Assembly: GCA_947588885.1 (NCBI GenBank)
Contig: CANQAH010000009.1
Span: 1-39,765, forward strand
Direction: 5' to 3'
Source: an uncultured Clostridia bacterium
GTDB taxonomy: Bacteria; Bacillota; Clostridia; TANB77; CAG-508
DNA length: 39,765 nt
The position numbers and the translations under genes are program-made. Positions 31,801-39,550 of this stretch are shown in pieces; within the stretch, counting starts at the first letter, position 1; the number at the start of each line of letters is the position of its first letter. Under the pieces are notes generated by a model. That model was not told the origin of the DNA. It made no database searches and saw only the letters and a list, made by a program, of their open reading frames with translations.

Positions 31801-34035
31801 ATGAAATTTGACGAATGGAAAGGCTTTAATAATGGAAACTGGAATAATGAAATTGATGTACGTGATTTCATTCAAAAAAATTATACACCATATACTGGTG
31901 ATGAATCTTTTTTAGCTGACGCTACAAAAAATACCAAAGAATTATGGAATGATGTACTAGATTTATATAAAAAAGAAACTGAAAATGGCGGTGTTCTTGC
32001 AATTTCTAATGATGTTGCATCTACTATTACAAGCCATGATGCAGGTTATATAGATAAAGATTTAGAGCAAATTGTTGGCTTGCAAACTGATGCTCCTTTA
32101 AAAAGAGCTTTAATGCCAAATGGAGGTATTCGTATAGTTGAAAAATCTTGCGAAGCTTATGGATGTAGTACTTCAGACAAATTAAAAGACATTTATCATA
32201 ATTATCGTAGAACTCATAATGACGGTGTTTTTGCTGCATATACTCCTGAAATCAGAGCAGCTAGAAGTTCACATATTATTACAGGTCTTCCAGACGGTTA
32301 TGGTCGTGGAAGAATAATTGGAGATTATAGAAGAGTTGCTCTTTATGGGGTTGATGCTTTAATAGAAGATAAAGAAAAAGTTTTCGCTAATACTGTTTCT
32401 GATAATTTTACTGATAGTATCGTTCGTGAAAGAGAAGAAATTCATGATCAAATTCAAGCTCTTAAGGATTTAAAATCTATGGCAGAAAAATATGGTCTTG
32501 ATATTTCAAAACCCGCTTCAAATGCTAAAGAAGCCGTTCAATGGACTTATTTTGGATATTTAGCAGCAATAAAAGATCAAAATGGTGCAGCAATGAGTCT
32601 TGGTAGAACTTCTACTTTCTTAGATATATATTTTGAAAGAGATTTAAACAATGGAGTAATTACAGAGTCTGAAGCTCAAGAAATAATGGATCATTTTGTT
32701 ATGAAATTAAGAATGGTCCGTTTCCTAAGAACACCTGAATATAATGAATTATTTAGTGGTGATCCTGTTTGGGTTACAGAATCAATTGGTGGTATGGGAA
32801 TCGATGGAAGAACATTGGTAACAAAAAATTCATTTAGAGTTCTTCATACATTAACAACTTTAGGTCCTGCCCCAGAACCAAATTTAACTGTTTTATGGTC
32901 TACTCGATTACCAGAAAATTTTAAAAATTATTGTGCATCTATGTCAATTAAAACAAGTTCTATTCAATATGAAAATGATGATTTAATGAGAGATTATTGG
33001 GGCGATGATTATGGAATAGCTTGTTGTGTTTCTGCAATGAGAATTGGTAAACAAATGCAATTTTTTGGTGCACGTGCTAATTTAGCTAAAACTCTACTTT
33101 ATGCTATTAATGGTGGTAGAGATGAAATTTCCGGTAAGCAAGTTGCTCCTAAATTTGAATCTATTTCTTCAGAATATTTAAATTATGATGAAGTTATGGA
33201 AAAATTTTCAACAATGATGGATTGGGTAGCTAAAGTTTATATTGAAGCATTAAATATTATTCACTATATGCATGATAAATATTCTTATGAAGCTATTGAA
33301 ATGGCATTACATGATAAAGACATTTTAAGAACAATGGCTTGTGGTATAGCTGGGTTATCTGTTGTAGCAGATTCTCTATCAGCAATAAAATATGCAAAAG
33401 TAAAAACAATTAGAAATGATGACGGCTTAGTTATAGATTATGAAGTTGAAGGTGATTTCCCTAAATACGGTAATGATGATGACAGAGTTGACTCAATTGC
33501 CGTTGAAATTCAAAAGATGTTTATGGAAAAATTAAAGAAGCAAACAACTTATAGAAACTCAAAACCTACATTATCAATATTAACAATTACATCAAATGTT
33601 GTTTATGGTAAAAATACTGGAAGTACTCCTGACGGTAGACATGCAGGAGAACCTTTTGGTCCTGGAGCTAATCCTTTACATGGTAGGGATACTCACGGTG
33701 CATTAGCTGTTTTAAATACAATTGCTAAATTAAAATATAAATATTCTGAAGATGGTATATCATATACTTTTGCTATAACTCCTAATGCCTTAGGAAAAGC
33801 AGAAAATTTAAGAATAAGAAATTTAGTATCTTTACTTGATGGATATTTCTCACAATTAAGTCACCATATTAATGTTAATGTATTTAATAGGGATTTATTA
33901 GTTGATGCAATGAACCATCCTGAAAAATATCCTCAACTTACAATTCGTGTTTCAGGATATGCCGTTAATTTCGTAAAACTTACTAAAGAACAACAACTTG
34001 ATGTTATAAATAGAACTATTCATGAAAAAATATAG
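31801..34035 (+). CDS. pflB: Pyruvate formate-lyase (formate C-acetyltransferase)
   Basis: This 744-residue glycyl-radical enzyme has the catalytic Cys pair Cys408-Cys409 in [10 protein letters not shown] and the radical Gly719 in [18 protein letters not shown] near the C-terminus. The long match to classic PflB ([40 protein letters not shown]) excludes diol dehydratase or choline lyase types. It splits pyruvate with CoA into acetyl-CoA and formate and is destroyed by oxygen when active, so the organism is an anaerobe. The ATG at 31801 with GGAGGT before it is the start; the frame is open upstream to 31735 but without a ribosome site. Confidence 0.97.
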   Translation: MKFDEWKGFNNGNWNNEIDVRDFIQKNYTPYTGDESFLADATKNTKELWNDVLDLYKKETENGGVLAISNDVASTITSHDAGYIDKDLEQIVGLQTDAPLKRALMPNGGIRIVEKSCEAYGCSTSDKLKDIYHNYRRTHNDGVFAAYTPEIRAARSSHIITGLPDGYGRGRIIGDYRRVALYGVDALIEDKEKVFANTVSDNFTDSIVREREEIHDQIQALKDLKSMAEKYGLDISKPASNAKEAVQWTYFGYLAAIKDQNGAAMSLGRTSTFLDIYFERDLNNGVITESEAQEIMDHFVMKLRMVRFLRTPEYNELFSGDPVWVTESIGGMGIDGRTLVTKNSFRVLHTLTTLGPAPEPNLTVLWSTRLPENFKNYCASMSIKTSSIQYENDDLMRDYWGDDYGIACCVSAMRIGKQMQFFGARANLAKTLLYAINGGRDEISGKQVAPKFESISSEYLNYDEVMEKFSTMMDWVAKVYIEALNIIHYMHDKYSYEAIEMALHDKDILRTMACGIAGLSVVADSLSAIKYAKVKTIRNDDGLVIDYEVEGDFPKYGNDDDRVDSIAVEIQKMFMEKLKKQTTYRNSKPTLSILTITSNVVYGKNTGSTPDGRHAGEPFGPGANPLHGRDTHGALAVLNTIAKLKYKYSEDGISYTFAITPNALGKAENLRIRNLVSLLDGYFSQLSHHINVNVFNRDLLVDAMNHPEKYPQLTIRVSGYAVNFVKLTKEQQLDVINRTIHEKI

Positions 34036-34050
34036 TAAAATCTTTTCAAG

Positions 34051-34074
34051 TGGTCCAGCATTATAGTTGGGCCA
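34051..34074 (+). terminator. Weak hairpin after pflB
   Basis: TGGTCCA pairs with TGGGCCA (seven pairs, one of them G-U) around a 10-base loop, followed by an AT-rich but not pure T stretch. It may attenuate read-through to the next two genes instead of stopping all transcription. Confidence 0.5.
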
Positions 34075-34222
34075 TTTATATCTTATTTAAAAAAACTATT
34101 GACTATCTTTATTCAATTGAAACTTTGGTTATTTTTATGTATTTATAGATATTAAGAAAATACTTATAATTTAATAATAAATATTAAATTATTTAATTAT
34201 GTAAAAAGGAGAATAATTAGAA

Positions 34223-34987
34223 ATGGAAGAAAAATTTTTTAAAGTTGTTGAAATGTTTAAGGAAAATACAAAGAAAGATTGTTATAAAATATCATTATTA
34301 GAAGGAGAACCAACTATATTAGATGATAAAATAGGCGGTAAACCATATTTGCCAATTGGAGAAGAATATCCTAAAAATAAAAATGGTGAACCTTTAGCAT
34401 TACTATTGCAAGTTAATTTAAAAAATATTGATTTAGATGGATATCCAAAAAAAGGTATATTAGAAATTTATACTGATAAAGATGTGGATTATCCATGCCA
34501 ATATTCTATCAAGTACTTTAAAGAAGATTTAGAATATCAAACAGATCTACCTAATGTAGATTCATCTCATTATATAGTTAGAAATGGTTTAAAAATCAGT
34601 TTATCAAAAGATATTTGCTATATGTCTATTAATGATTATAGATTTATCAAAATAATGTGTGATATAGTAAATCAAGTTTATGGAACAGCATTTAATACGT
34701 ATGATGATTTAGATGATTATTTTACTGAATTTTCTTGGTATGATAAACTTAGTGATGAATGCGAAAATCCTTCAATTACTGTTGGAGGTTATCCAGATTT
34801 TACTCAACAAGATCCAAGATATGACATCAAAGAAAATAAAGATGAATGTTTGTTTAAATTAGATTCTATGGAAGATTTAAAAACTTTTTCAATAGGAGAT
34901 TCAGGGATATTATTTGTATTAATATCAAAAGAAGATATTCAAAAATGTAATTTTGAAAATGGTTTTGTTGATTGGGATTGTTGCTAA
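34223..34987 (+). CDS. DUF1963 (YwqG-like) protein
   Basis: This 254-residue soluble protein has the YwqG pattern: KIGGKPYLPIGEEYPKN, LALLLQVNLKNIDLDGYPKK, GILEIYTDKD, then VGGYPDFTQQDPR and a late KLDSMEDLKTFSIGDSGILFVLISKEDI ending in DWDCC. YwqG proteins bind no known ligand with certainty, and some sit beside phage-defence or toxin genes. Here the gene lies between pflB and pflA on the same strand, which is unusual. The ATG follows AAAGGAG. The 187-base gap before it and the 126-base gap after it hold no other gene. Confidence 0.88.
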   Translation: MEEKFFKVVEMFKENTKKDCYKISLLEGEPTILDDKIGGKPYLPIGEEYPKNKNGEPLALLLQVNLKNIDLDGYPKKGILEIYTDKDVDYPCQYSIKYFKEDLEYQTDLPNVDSSHYIVRNGLKISLSKDICYMSINDYRFIKIMCDIVNQVYGTAFNTYDDLDDYFTEFSWYDKLSDECENPSITVGGYPDFTQQDPRYDIKENKDECLFKLDSMEDLKTFSIGDSGILFVLISKEDIQKCNFENGFVDWDCC

Positions 34988-35113
34988 AATCTATATTAAT
35001 GTATTCTTTATATAGATAAATAATTTCTTATTAAGTCATTGAAAAATATAAATTCTAAAAAATTACTGAATTACTTATTGCATTAATCATTTATTTTTTA
35101 ATTGGAGGAATTT

Positions 35114-35836
35114 ATGGAAGAAATAACAGGTTATGTTCATTCTATTGAAACTTTCGGAACTGTTGATGGTCCTGGTATACGTTTTGTAGTTTTTGTTCAA
35201 GGCTGCCCTTTAAAATGTATGTATTGTCATAATAGAGATACTTGGGATATTAAAACAGGAAATTTGACTAAAATATCTGATTTAGTTGCTGAAATAAAAA
35301 GATATATTCCTTATATGAAATCATCTGGTGGAGGTGTTACTGTTTCTGGTGGTGAACCACTATTACAACCAAAATTTGTACTTAATTTATTTAAAGAATT
35401 AAAAAAGTTAAATATTCATACTGCTCTTGACACAGCTGGAAGTCTAGCTATCAATGATGATATAGCTGAACTTTTGAAGTATACTGATTTAGTTTTGCTT
35501 GATATTAAGCATATTGATGATGAACAAGCAAAATCTTTAACAGGAATTTCTAATAAAAATAATTTAGAATTTGCCAGATATTTAAGCAATAATCATATAC
35601 CTGTATGGATTAGACAAGTCATAATTCCTGGATACACTGATGATGAACAAGATTTATTAAAATTAAAGGATTTTATTTCTACATTATCAAATGTTGAAAA
35701 AGTTGAATTACTTCCTTACCATGATTTAGGCAAATTTAAATGGAATGAATTAGGTTTAGAATATAAATTAGCAGATACTCGAACAGCAGATAATAAAGAC
35801 ATTGAGAGAGCACAAAAAATATTAGGTATCTCTTAA
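35114..35836 (+). CDS. pflA: Pyruvate formate-lyase-activating enzyme (radical SAM)
   Basis: This 240-residue radical SAM enzyme has the iron-sulfur motif CPLKCMYC (Cys31, Cys35, Cys38), the SAM-binding GGGVTVSGGEPLLQ, TALDTAGS, and LLDIKHIDDEQAKSLTG. It takes a hydrogen atom from the Gly of PflB to make the glycyl radical. A TTG four codons upstream overlaps the GGAGG, so the ATG at 35114 is the start. It is separated from pflB by the DUF1963 gene. The 3' end meets repeat R8. Confidence 0.96.
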   Translation: MEEITGYVHSIETFGTVDGPGIRFVVFVQGCPLKCMYCHNRDTWDIKTGNLTKISDLVAEIKRYIPYMKSSGGGVTVSGGEPLLQPKFVLNLFKELKKLNIHTALDTAGSLAINDDIAELLKYTDLVLLDIKHIDDEQAKSLTGISNKNNLEFARYLSNNHIPVWIRQVIIPGYTDDEQDLLKLKDFISTLSNVEKVELLPYHDLGKFKWNELGLEYKLADTRTADNKDIERAQKILGIS

Positions 35837-35844
35837 AATTTGAA

Positions 35845-36076
35845 TTTGTTCTATGCGCCAAATTAAAAAAAAATTTGGCGAAGCCTTTATATAATAGGAA
35901 AATGCTCCGCATTTCATATATAGAACAATAGCAGACATTTTTATATACCACACTATTTAATTTCATTGCAAAGTCCGCGTCAATTGTTTGCCCGCTAAAA
36001 TTTCTTTAGAAATTTTGTGTGGATTTGTGGCGAAGCCTTTGTATAATAGGAAATGCGAAGTATTTCCTATTATATA
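35845..36076 (+). repeat. Modular palindromic repeat cluster R8 (H remnant, L, F, H, L, F)
   Basis: It starts with the end of an H (TTTGTTCT at 35845-35852). An L with a shortened loop follows (CGCCAAATT at 35856-35864 pairing with AATTTGGCG at 35872-35880), then an F with inner ATGC-TCC-GCAT, a decayed type-A H (about 35922-35990), a diverged L, and F (36042-36054 with 36062-36074, perfect 13 bp). It lies between pflA and the small minus-strand gene, next to its terminator. Confidence 0.88.
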
Positions 36077-36080
36077 GATT

Positions 36081-36112
36081 GAGCGGTAATATATTCGTTT
36101 ATATTACCGCTC
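36081..36112. terminator. Bidirectional terminator beyond pflA
   Basis: GAGCGGTAATATA pairs perfectly with TATATTACCGCTC (13 bp, 6-base loop). It lies 12 bases from the stop of the minus-strand gene at 36124. The F of R8 is four bases away. Confidence 0.85.
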
Positions 36113-36123
36113 TTTAATAGGCA

Positions 36124-36348
36124 TCATTTAGAAATAGGTTTGTAAAACTCCCACAAGTTATAAATTCCCATATCTTTCAGCCTTTTTGCCTGCATCAAAT
36201 CTTCCTGACTGACATCTTTATAAACTTCCCTTGATTTTACCCGTAAATAAAAGGGTTCTCCTCTTTTCAAAAGAGTTAATGCATCAGTTTCAGTTATTCT
36301 GCAGCAGACTACTCCAACATCTTTAGGTCCAATGGTAGTTAATTTCAT
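36124..36348 (-). CDS. Small protein of unknown function in a high-GC island
   Basis: This 74-residue soluble protein contains KLTTIGPKDVGVVCCRITET, LLKRGEPFYLRVKSREVYKD and LMQAKRLKDMGIYNLWEFYK. I do not recognise it. Two in-frame ATGs lie close together; the one at 36348 has GGAGGG seven bases upstream, so it is preferred over 36354 or 36396. GC is near 40%, above the flanking genes. It is divergent from the 113-residue gene with about 165 bases between them, and the two could be a small mobile or phage-derived unit. Confidence 0.65.
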   Translation of the reverse strand: MKLTTIGPKDVGVVCCRITETDALTLLKRGEPFYLRVKSREVYKDVSQEDLMQAKRLKDMGIYNLWEFYKPISK

Positions 36349-36514
36349 ACGCATTCCCTCCTTCATTGAAAGATGTTGACACATTAATAATTTCATATTT
36401 GTTATTATATAACTTTTAAATCATTATGTCAACTTTCAAGTATATCACTTGATATTTCTATTATTTTATGATATAATATATTTTGCAATTAATATTTTAC
36501 TAGGAGGTGCTTTT

Positions 36515-36856
36515 ATGATAACTAAAAACCATAGCATTAATTTTGCATCTCGGAAACATGAAGCTGATGCCCGCGAGGCTGCAATTGATCAGCTGATCTC
36601 TGCTCGTCGGTGTCGTACTACCAAAAACCGGGTATATGATACACCGGTATATGGTAGATGCTTGAACTGCATCGATGGCACGCGAAAATGGCTGTATGAT
36701 GAGCTGCTCAACAAGGCCAAAAAAACATACGCCCGCACCAAGGCTGCCGCGGATAAGCCTGATTCGGAGAAATTGGAAATTGAAGCAAACAAAACAGTGT
36801 TGTACGTCTCCTCCGCTGACATTCAGCGTATCATGAAGAAGGCTGCTAACCAGTAA
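36515..36856 (+). CDS. Small protein of unknown function in a high-GC island
   Basis: This 113-residue basic protein has ARRCRTTKNRVYDTPVYGRC, then LNCIDGTRKWLYDELLNKAK and VLYVSSADIQRIMKKAANQ. I do not recognise the family. The ATG at 36515 follows AGGAGGTG closely and is preferred to the longer frame from 36449. GC is close to 50% over the 120 bases I counted (50% and 47% per 60), against about 27% around it. The stop is followed by a run of GTAAGCAG/GTAGTA-type short repeats (about 36855-36893). Horizontal gain is likely. Confidence 0.65.
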   Translation: MITKNHSINFASRKHEADAREAAIDQLISARRCRTTKNRVYDTPVYGRCLNCIDGTRKWLYDELLNKAKKTYARTKAAADKPDSEKLEIEANKTVLYVSSADIQRIMKKAANQ

Positions 36857-36909
36857 GCAGTAGTAAGCAGCGGTAGTAGTAAGTAGGTATTAGTTTTTTC
36901 AAAGGTTTT

Positions 36910-36937
36910 CCCCGCAGCAGATCTGTCTGTTGTGGGG
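36910..36937. terminator. GC-rich hairpin ending the island
   Basis: CCCCGCAGCAGA pairs with TCTGTTGTGGGG using two G-U pairs (12 bp, 4-base loop). It lies between the stop of the 113-residue gene and the C-terminus of the pilin-like gene. The composition matches the island and not the host. Confidence 0.65.
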
Positions 36938-36946
36938 ATTTCCCAT

Positions 36947-38164
36947 TTACATACCTGTTACAGGTAATTTTTTTATTGTTTTTTCTGCTTCTTTTTCATT
37001 CATTACTTCTAGTTCTAATTCTTCATTAAGTTTTACATCAAATTCTATTCTTTCTTTTAATTTTTTATATCCTTCTCTTGTTTCTATTTCCTCTAAATAA
37101 TATTTACCTGGTAATATTCCTTCTATAATTATTTCTCCATTTTCATTTGTTATTAAATTTGTGTATACTTCTTCATTTTTTTCATTTAATATTCTAAATT
37201 TTATTCCTTCTAATTCTTCTCCTGTATTATTATCTTTTTTTATTATTTTTACTTTACTTGTATTTTTATAATAATTTACTTTTAGACTTCCATTTCCTCC
37301 TTCATATTTTTCTCCTGCTAATGCGTAATTTTGAGAATTACTAACTCTTGTTTTTCCAAATAATATTGGTTTTGTTTCAACATCTCCACTTATATTTATT
37401 TCAAATGTATTATCTTCCAGTTCTTTTAGTGGAATCATTACTTTAAATTCTTTTTGACTTGTTTTTTGAATTTCTGTTCCATTTAAATCAGTTACTTTTA
37501 TTTGCTTATTTTTATTATCACTAATTGTAATTGTATAATCTTTCATATTTGCTTGTGCTCCAACTTGAAATGTTTTGCTTACATAATTTTTATCTTTTTC
37601 ATCAACTTTCCATGAACTTGTTTCTTTTATATTTATTTGGCTACTTGGTTTGACTGATGTACTTGTTTTGGCTATTTTTACAATTTGTTTTATTGCAGCT
37701 AATGTTCTTTTACCCGCTTCACCTATTGGTTCATATCTTGCATAATCATTTGCATCAAATCCGTATAGTATGCAATATACAGCTTGTTTAGTTGCCGCAA
37801 AAGCTTCATCTTCATTTGCAACATTAAGCTCTTGCGGTGTTTTGTAAGGATACCCGTTTGTTATTGCTCTCCAAATCATCTGATTATCAACTGCTTCTTC
37901 TATTGTTACTTCATAACTTCCTAATTTTTCTACTCCATCTAGTTCTTTATTTATGCAATATGCAGGATATTCTTTTCCATTATATTTATAAAATATTTTT
38001 GTTATTGTCATATCGTTTCCATTTGTTGATATTTTAAATAATGGTTCACATTCTCCTTTGCTATATAATTGAGCTTTATCTATTTTAAATGTAGCATATG
38101 AATAGTTTGAACATATAAATAAAACTATTGCTACTATTATTACTAAAAATTTTTTTATTTTCAT
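36947..38164 (-). CDS. Sortase-associated surface protein with thioester and Cna-B domains, truncated sorting signal
   Basis: This 405-residue protein has a signal peptide (KKFLVIIVAIVLFICSN, cut after about residue 24) and a thioester-type domain with Cys70 in PAYCINKEL and Gln127 in ATKQAVYCILYG, the residues that would form the Cys-Gln thioester. A linker domain follows. A Cna-B/SpaA-like domain (KVKIIKKDNNTGEELEGIKF ... LPGKYYLEEIETREGYKKL) spans about 308-380. It ends LPVTGM and then stops; the hydrophobic helix and positive tail that normally follow the sortase motif are missing. The host-binding role of thioester adhesins is known from Gram-positive pathogens. The sortase gene lies 12 bases upstream on the same strand. 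Confidence 0.85.
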   Translation of the reverse strand: MKIKKFLVIIVAIVLFICSNYSYATFKIDKAQLYSKGECEPLFKISTNGNDMTITKIFYKYNGKEYPAYCINKELDGVEKLGSYEVTIEEAVDNQMIWRAITNGYPYKTPQELNVANEDEAFAATKQAVYCILYGFDANDYARYEPIGEAGKRTLAAIKQIVKIAKTSTSVKPSSQINIKETSSWKVDEKDKNYVSKTFQVGAQANMKDYTITISDNKNKQIKVTDLNGTEIQKTSQKEFKVMIPLKELEDNTFEINISGDVETKPILFGKTRVSNSQNYALAGEKYEGGNGSLKVNYYKNTSKVKIIKKDNNTGEELEGIKFRILNEKNEEVYTNLITNENGEIIIEGILPGKYYLEEIETREGYKKLKERIEFDVKLNEELELEVMNEKEAEKTIKKLPVTGM

Positions 38165-38176
38165 TTTATCTTCCTT

Positions 38177-38755
38177 TCATGTTTTTAAAATTCCTTGAAC
38201 ACATCTTCTTTTTTCAGGTTCATTTTCCACACATGTTATTAAAGTTATTTTATTTTCTTCCGTTGGTTCTATTACATATACATCTGTGTCTTTTATGATT
38301 TTGGTTTTACTAACTATATATGTTAGTTTTATTTTTTTAAATTGATATATAATTTCATCCCCGATTTTTAATTTTTTTAAATCTTTAAAAAAATTAACAT
38401 CATATCCTCTATTATGTGCAGCTAGGCATACATTTCCTTTTACATATGCACTTTCTTCAAAATGTGCAACATATTTATTTAAATTTTCTTTACTTGTTCC
38501 ATCTATTATATCTGCTGAAAGCCCTATTTTAGGTATTTTTATATTCCATATTTTTTCTTCATTTTGTATTCTATTTTCATTTATGATTTTATTATTTTGC
38601 TTATTTATTAATTTTTCTCCCTGTGGTATATTTATTAGTTCTTTATAAATATACTTTGTTTGTGGCGAAAAACATAATGCCGTTGGAAATATTATTTGTG
38701 TTATTAATAAGATTAAAATAATCAATACAGCTAATTTTTTTCTATTTCGATATAT
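38177..38755 (-). CDS. Sortase, probable non-ATG start
   Basis: The protein has about 192 residues, a signal-anchor helix, then WNIKIPKIGLSADIIDG, the catalytic His in CLAAHNRGYDVNFF, the catalytic Cys in ITLITCVENEPEKRRC and an Arg just after it. It is a class D-like sortase that would join the LPVTGM protein encoded next to it to the wall or a pilus. No ATG gives a full start: the first TTG (38725) lacks any ribosome site and sits inside the helix. AGGAGAG at 38760-38766 points to an ATA codon at 38753-38755, giving YRNRKKLAV before the helix, a proper positive-inside anchor. Confidence 0.8.
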   Translation of the reverse strand: MYRNRKKLAVLIILILLITQIIFPTALCFSPQTKYIYKELINIPQGEKLINKQNNKIINENRIQNEEKIWNIKIPKIGLSADIIDGTSKENLNKYVAHFEESAYVKGNVCLAAHNRGYDVNFFKDLKKLKIGDEIIYQFKKIKLTYIVSKTKIIKDTDVYVIEPTEENKITLITCVENEPEKRRCVQGILKT

Positions 38756-38952
38756 GTAACTCTCCTTTCTTTTTTATTTAAATTTTTTAGGGAAATTTTA
38801 AGAATAAAAAAATTTGTGGTTAGATTTAACCATTTGAAATAAATTGCAATTTAATGATTACATATTAAAACCTTTTGAGTTAATTGTAAAGTCTTTTTCG
38901 TCGCCTTTTTTCGACTATTTTTTTTATGTATCTATTTTTTTTGTATAAACTA

Positions 38953-38961
38953 TGTTATAAT
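38953..38961 (+). promoter_or_regulatory. Extended -10 promoter before the DUF4364 gene
   Basis: TGTTATAAT gives TGn followed by a perfect TATAAT (38956-38961), about 35 bases before the ATG, with no good -35. The rest of the gap to the sortase (38756-38997, 242 bases) holds a small inverted repeat TGGTTA-N4-TAACCA at 38817-38832 and nothing coding. Confidence 0.5.
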
Positions 38962-38997
38962 TACGATAAAATTTATGAAAGGAATTAATTTCTTACT

Positions 38998-39540
38998 ATG
39001 AAATTAGCAGAAGATAGTTCAAGTTTAGCTGAACATAAATTATTAGTTTTATATATTTTAAATAAAATCGGAAAGCCTATTAATCAAAAGGCTCTTTTAG
39101 AATTAATTTCATCTATTACCGAATTAAACTATTTTTATTTTCAACAATTTTTACTAGATTTAATTGAAAATAAATATGTTATTTCTTATAAACAAGATGA
39201 TGAACTTTTATACAATATAACTCCTGAAGGAAAAAGAGCTATTGAACTTACTGCTGATATGATTCCAGGTATATTAAAATTACAAGTTGATAATAATTTG
39301 AAAGAAAATTTAGATACTATAGAAGATAAATTTTCAATATCTTCTGATTATACTCCAATTGCTGAAAATAATTTTAATGTAAAGTGTAAAATTATAGAAA
39401 ATAATAATACTTTGTTTGAAGTTCAGACATATGCTGGTTCAAAAGAACAAGCTAAATCCATTGTTGATAATTGGAATAATCGAGCAACTGAAATTTATCC
39501 TAAAATATTAGAATTGCTTACAAGTGAAAATAATGATTAA
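38998..39540 (+). CDS. DUF4364 winged-helix protein
   Basis: This 180-residue protein starts with an unusual winged helix: HKLLVLYILNKIGKPINQKA, LLELISSITELNYFYFQQFLLDLIENKYV, then YKQDDELLYNITPEGKRAIEL. A second domain of beta type follows (NFNVKCKIIENNNTLFEVQTYAGSKEQAK). This fits DUF4364, a family found mainly in Clostridia and thought to bind DNA; no ligand is known. GAAAGGAA precedes the ATG at a rather long distance of about 12 bases. The gene runs into repeat R9. Confidence 0.88.
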   Translation: MKLAEDSSSLAEHKLLVLYILNKIGKPINQKALLELISSITELNYFYFQQFLLDLIENKYVISYKQDDELLYNITPEGKRAIELTADMIPGILKLQVDNNLKENLDTIEDKFSISSDYTPIAENNFNVKCKIIENNNTLFEVQTYAGSKEQAKSIVDNWNNRATEIYPKILELLTSENND

Positions 39541-39550
39541 AATTATTTAA

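Noticed and set aside
35736-35966. Minus-strand open frame over the end of pflA
   Set aside because: It overlaps pflA and repeat R8; no ribosome site and no plausible protein.
38817-38832. TGGTTA-N4-TAACCA as a terminator or operator of the sortase genes
   Set aside because: Six base pairs only, without a T tract; too weak to call on its own.
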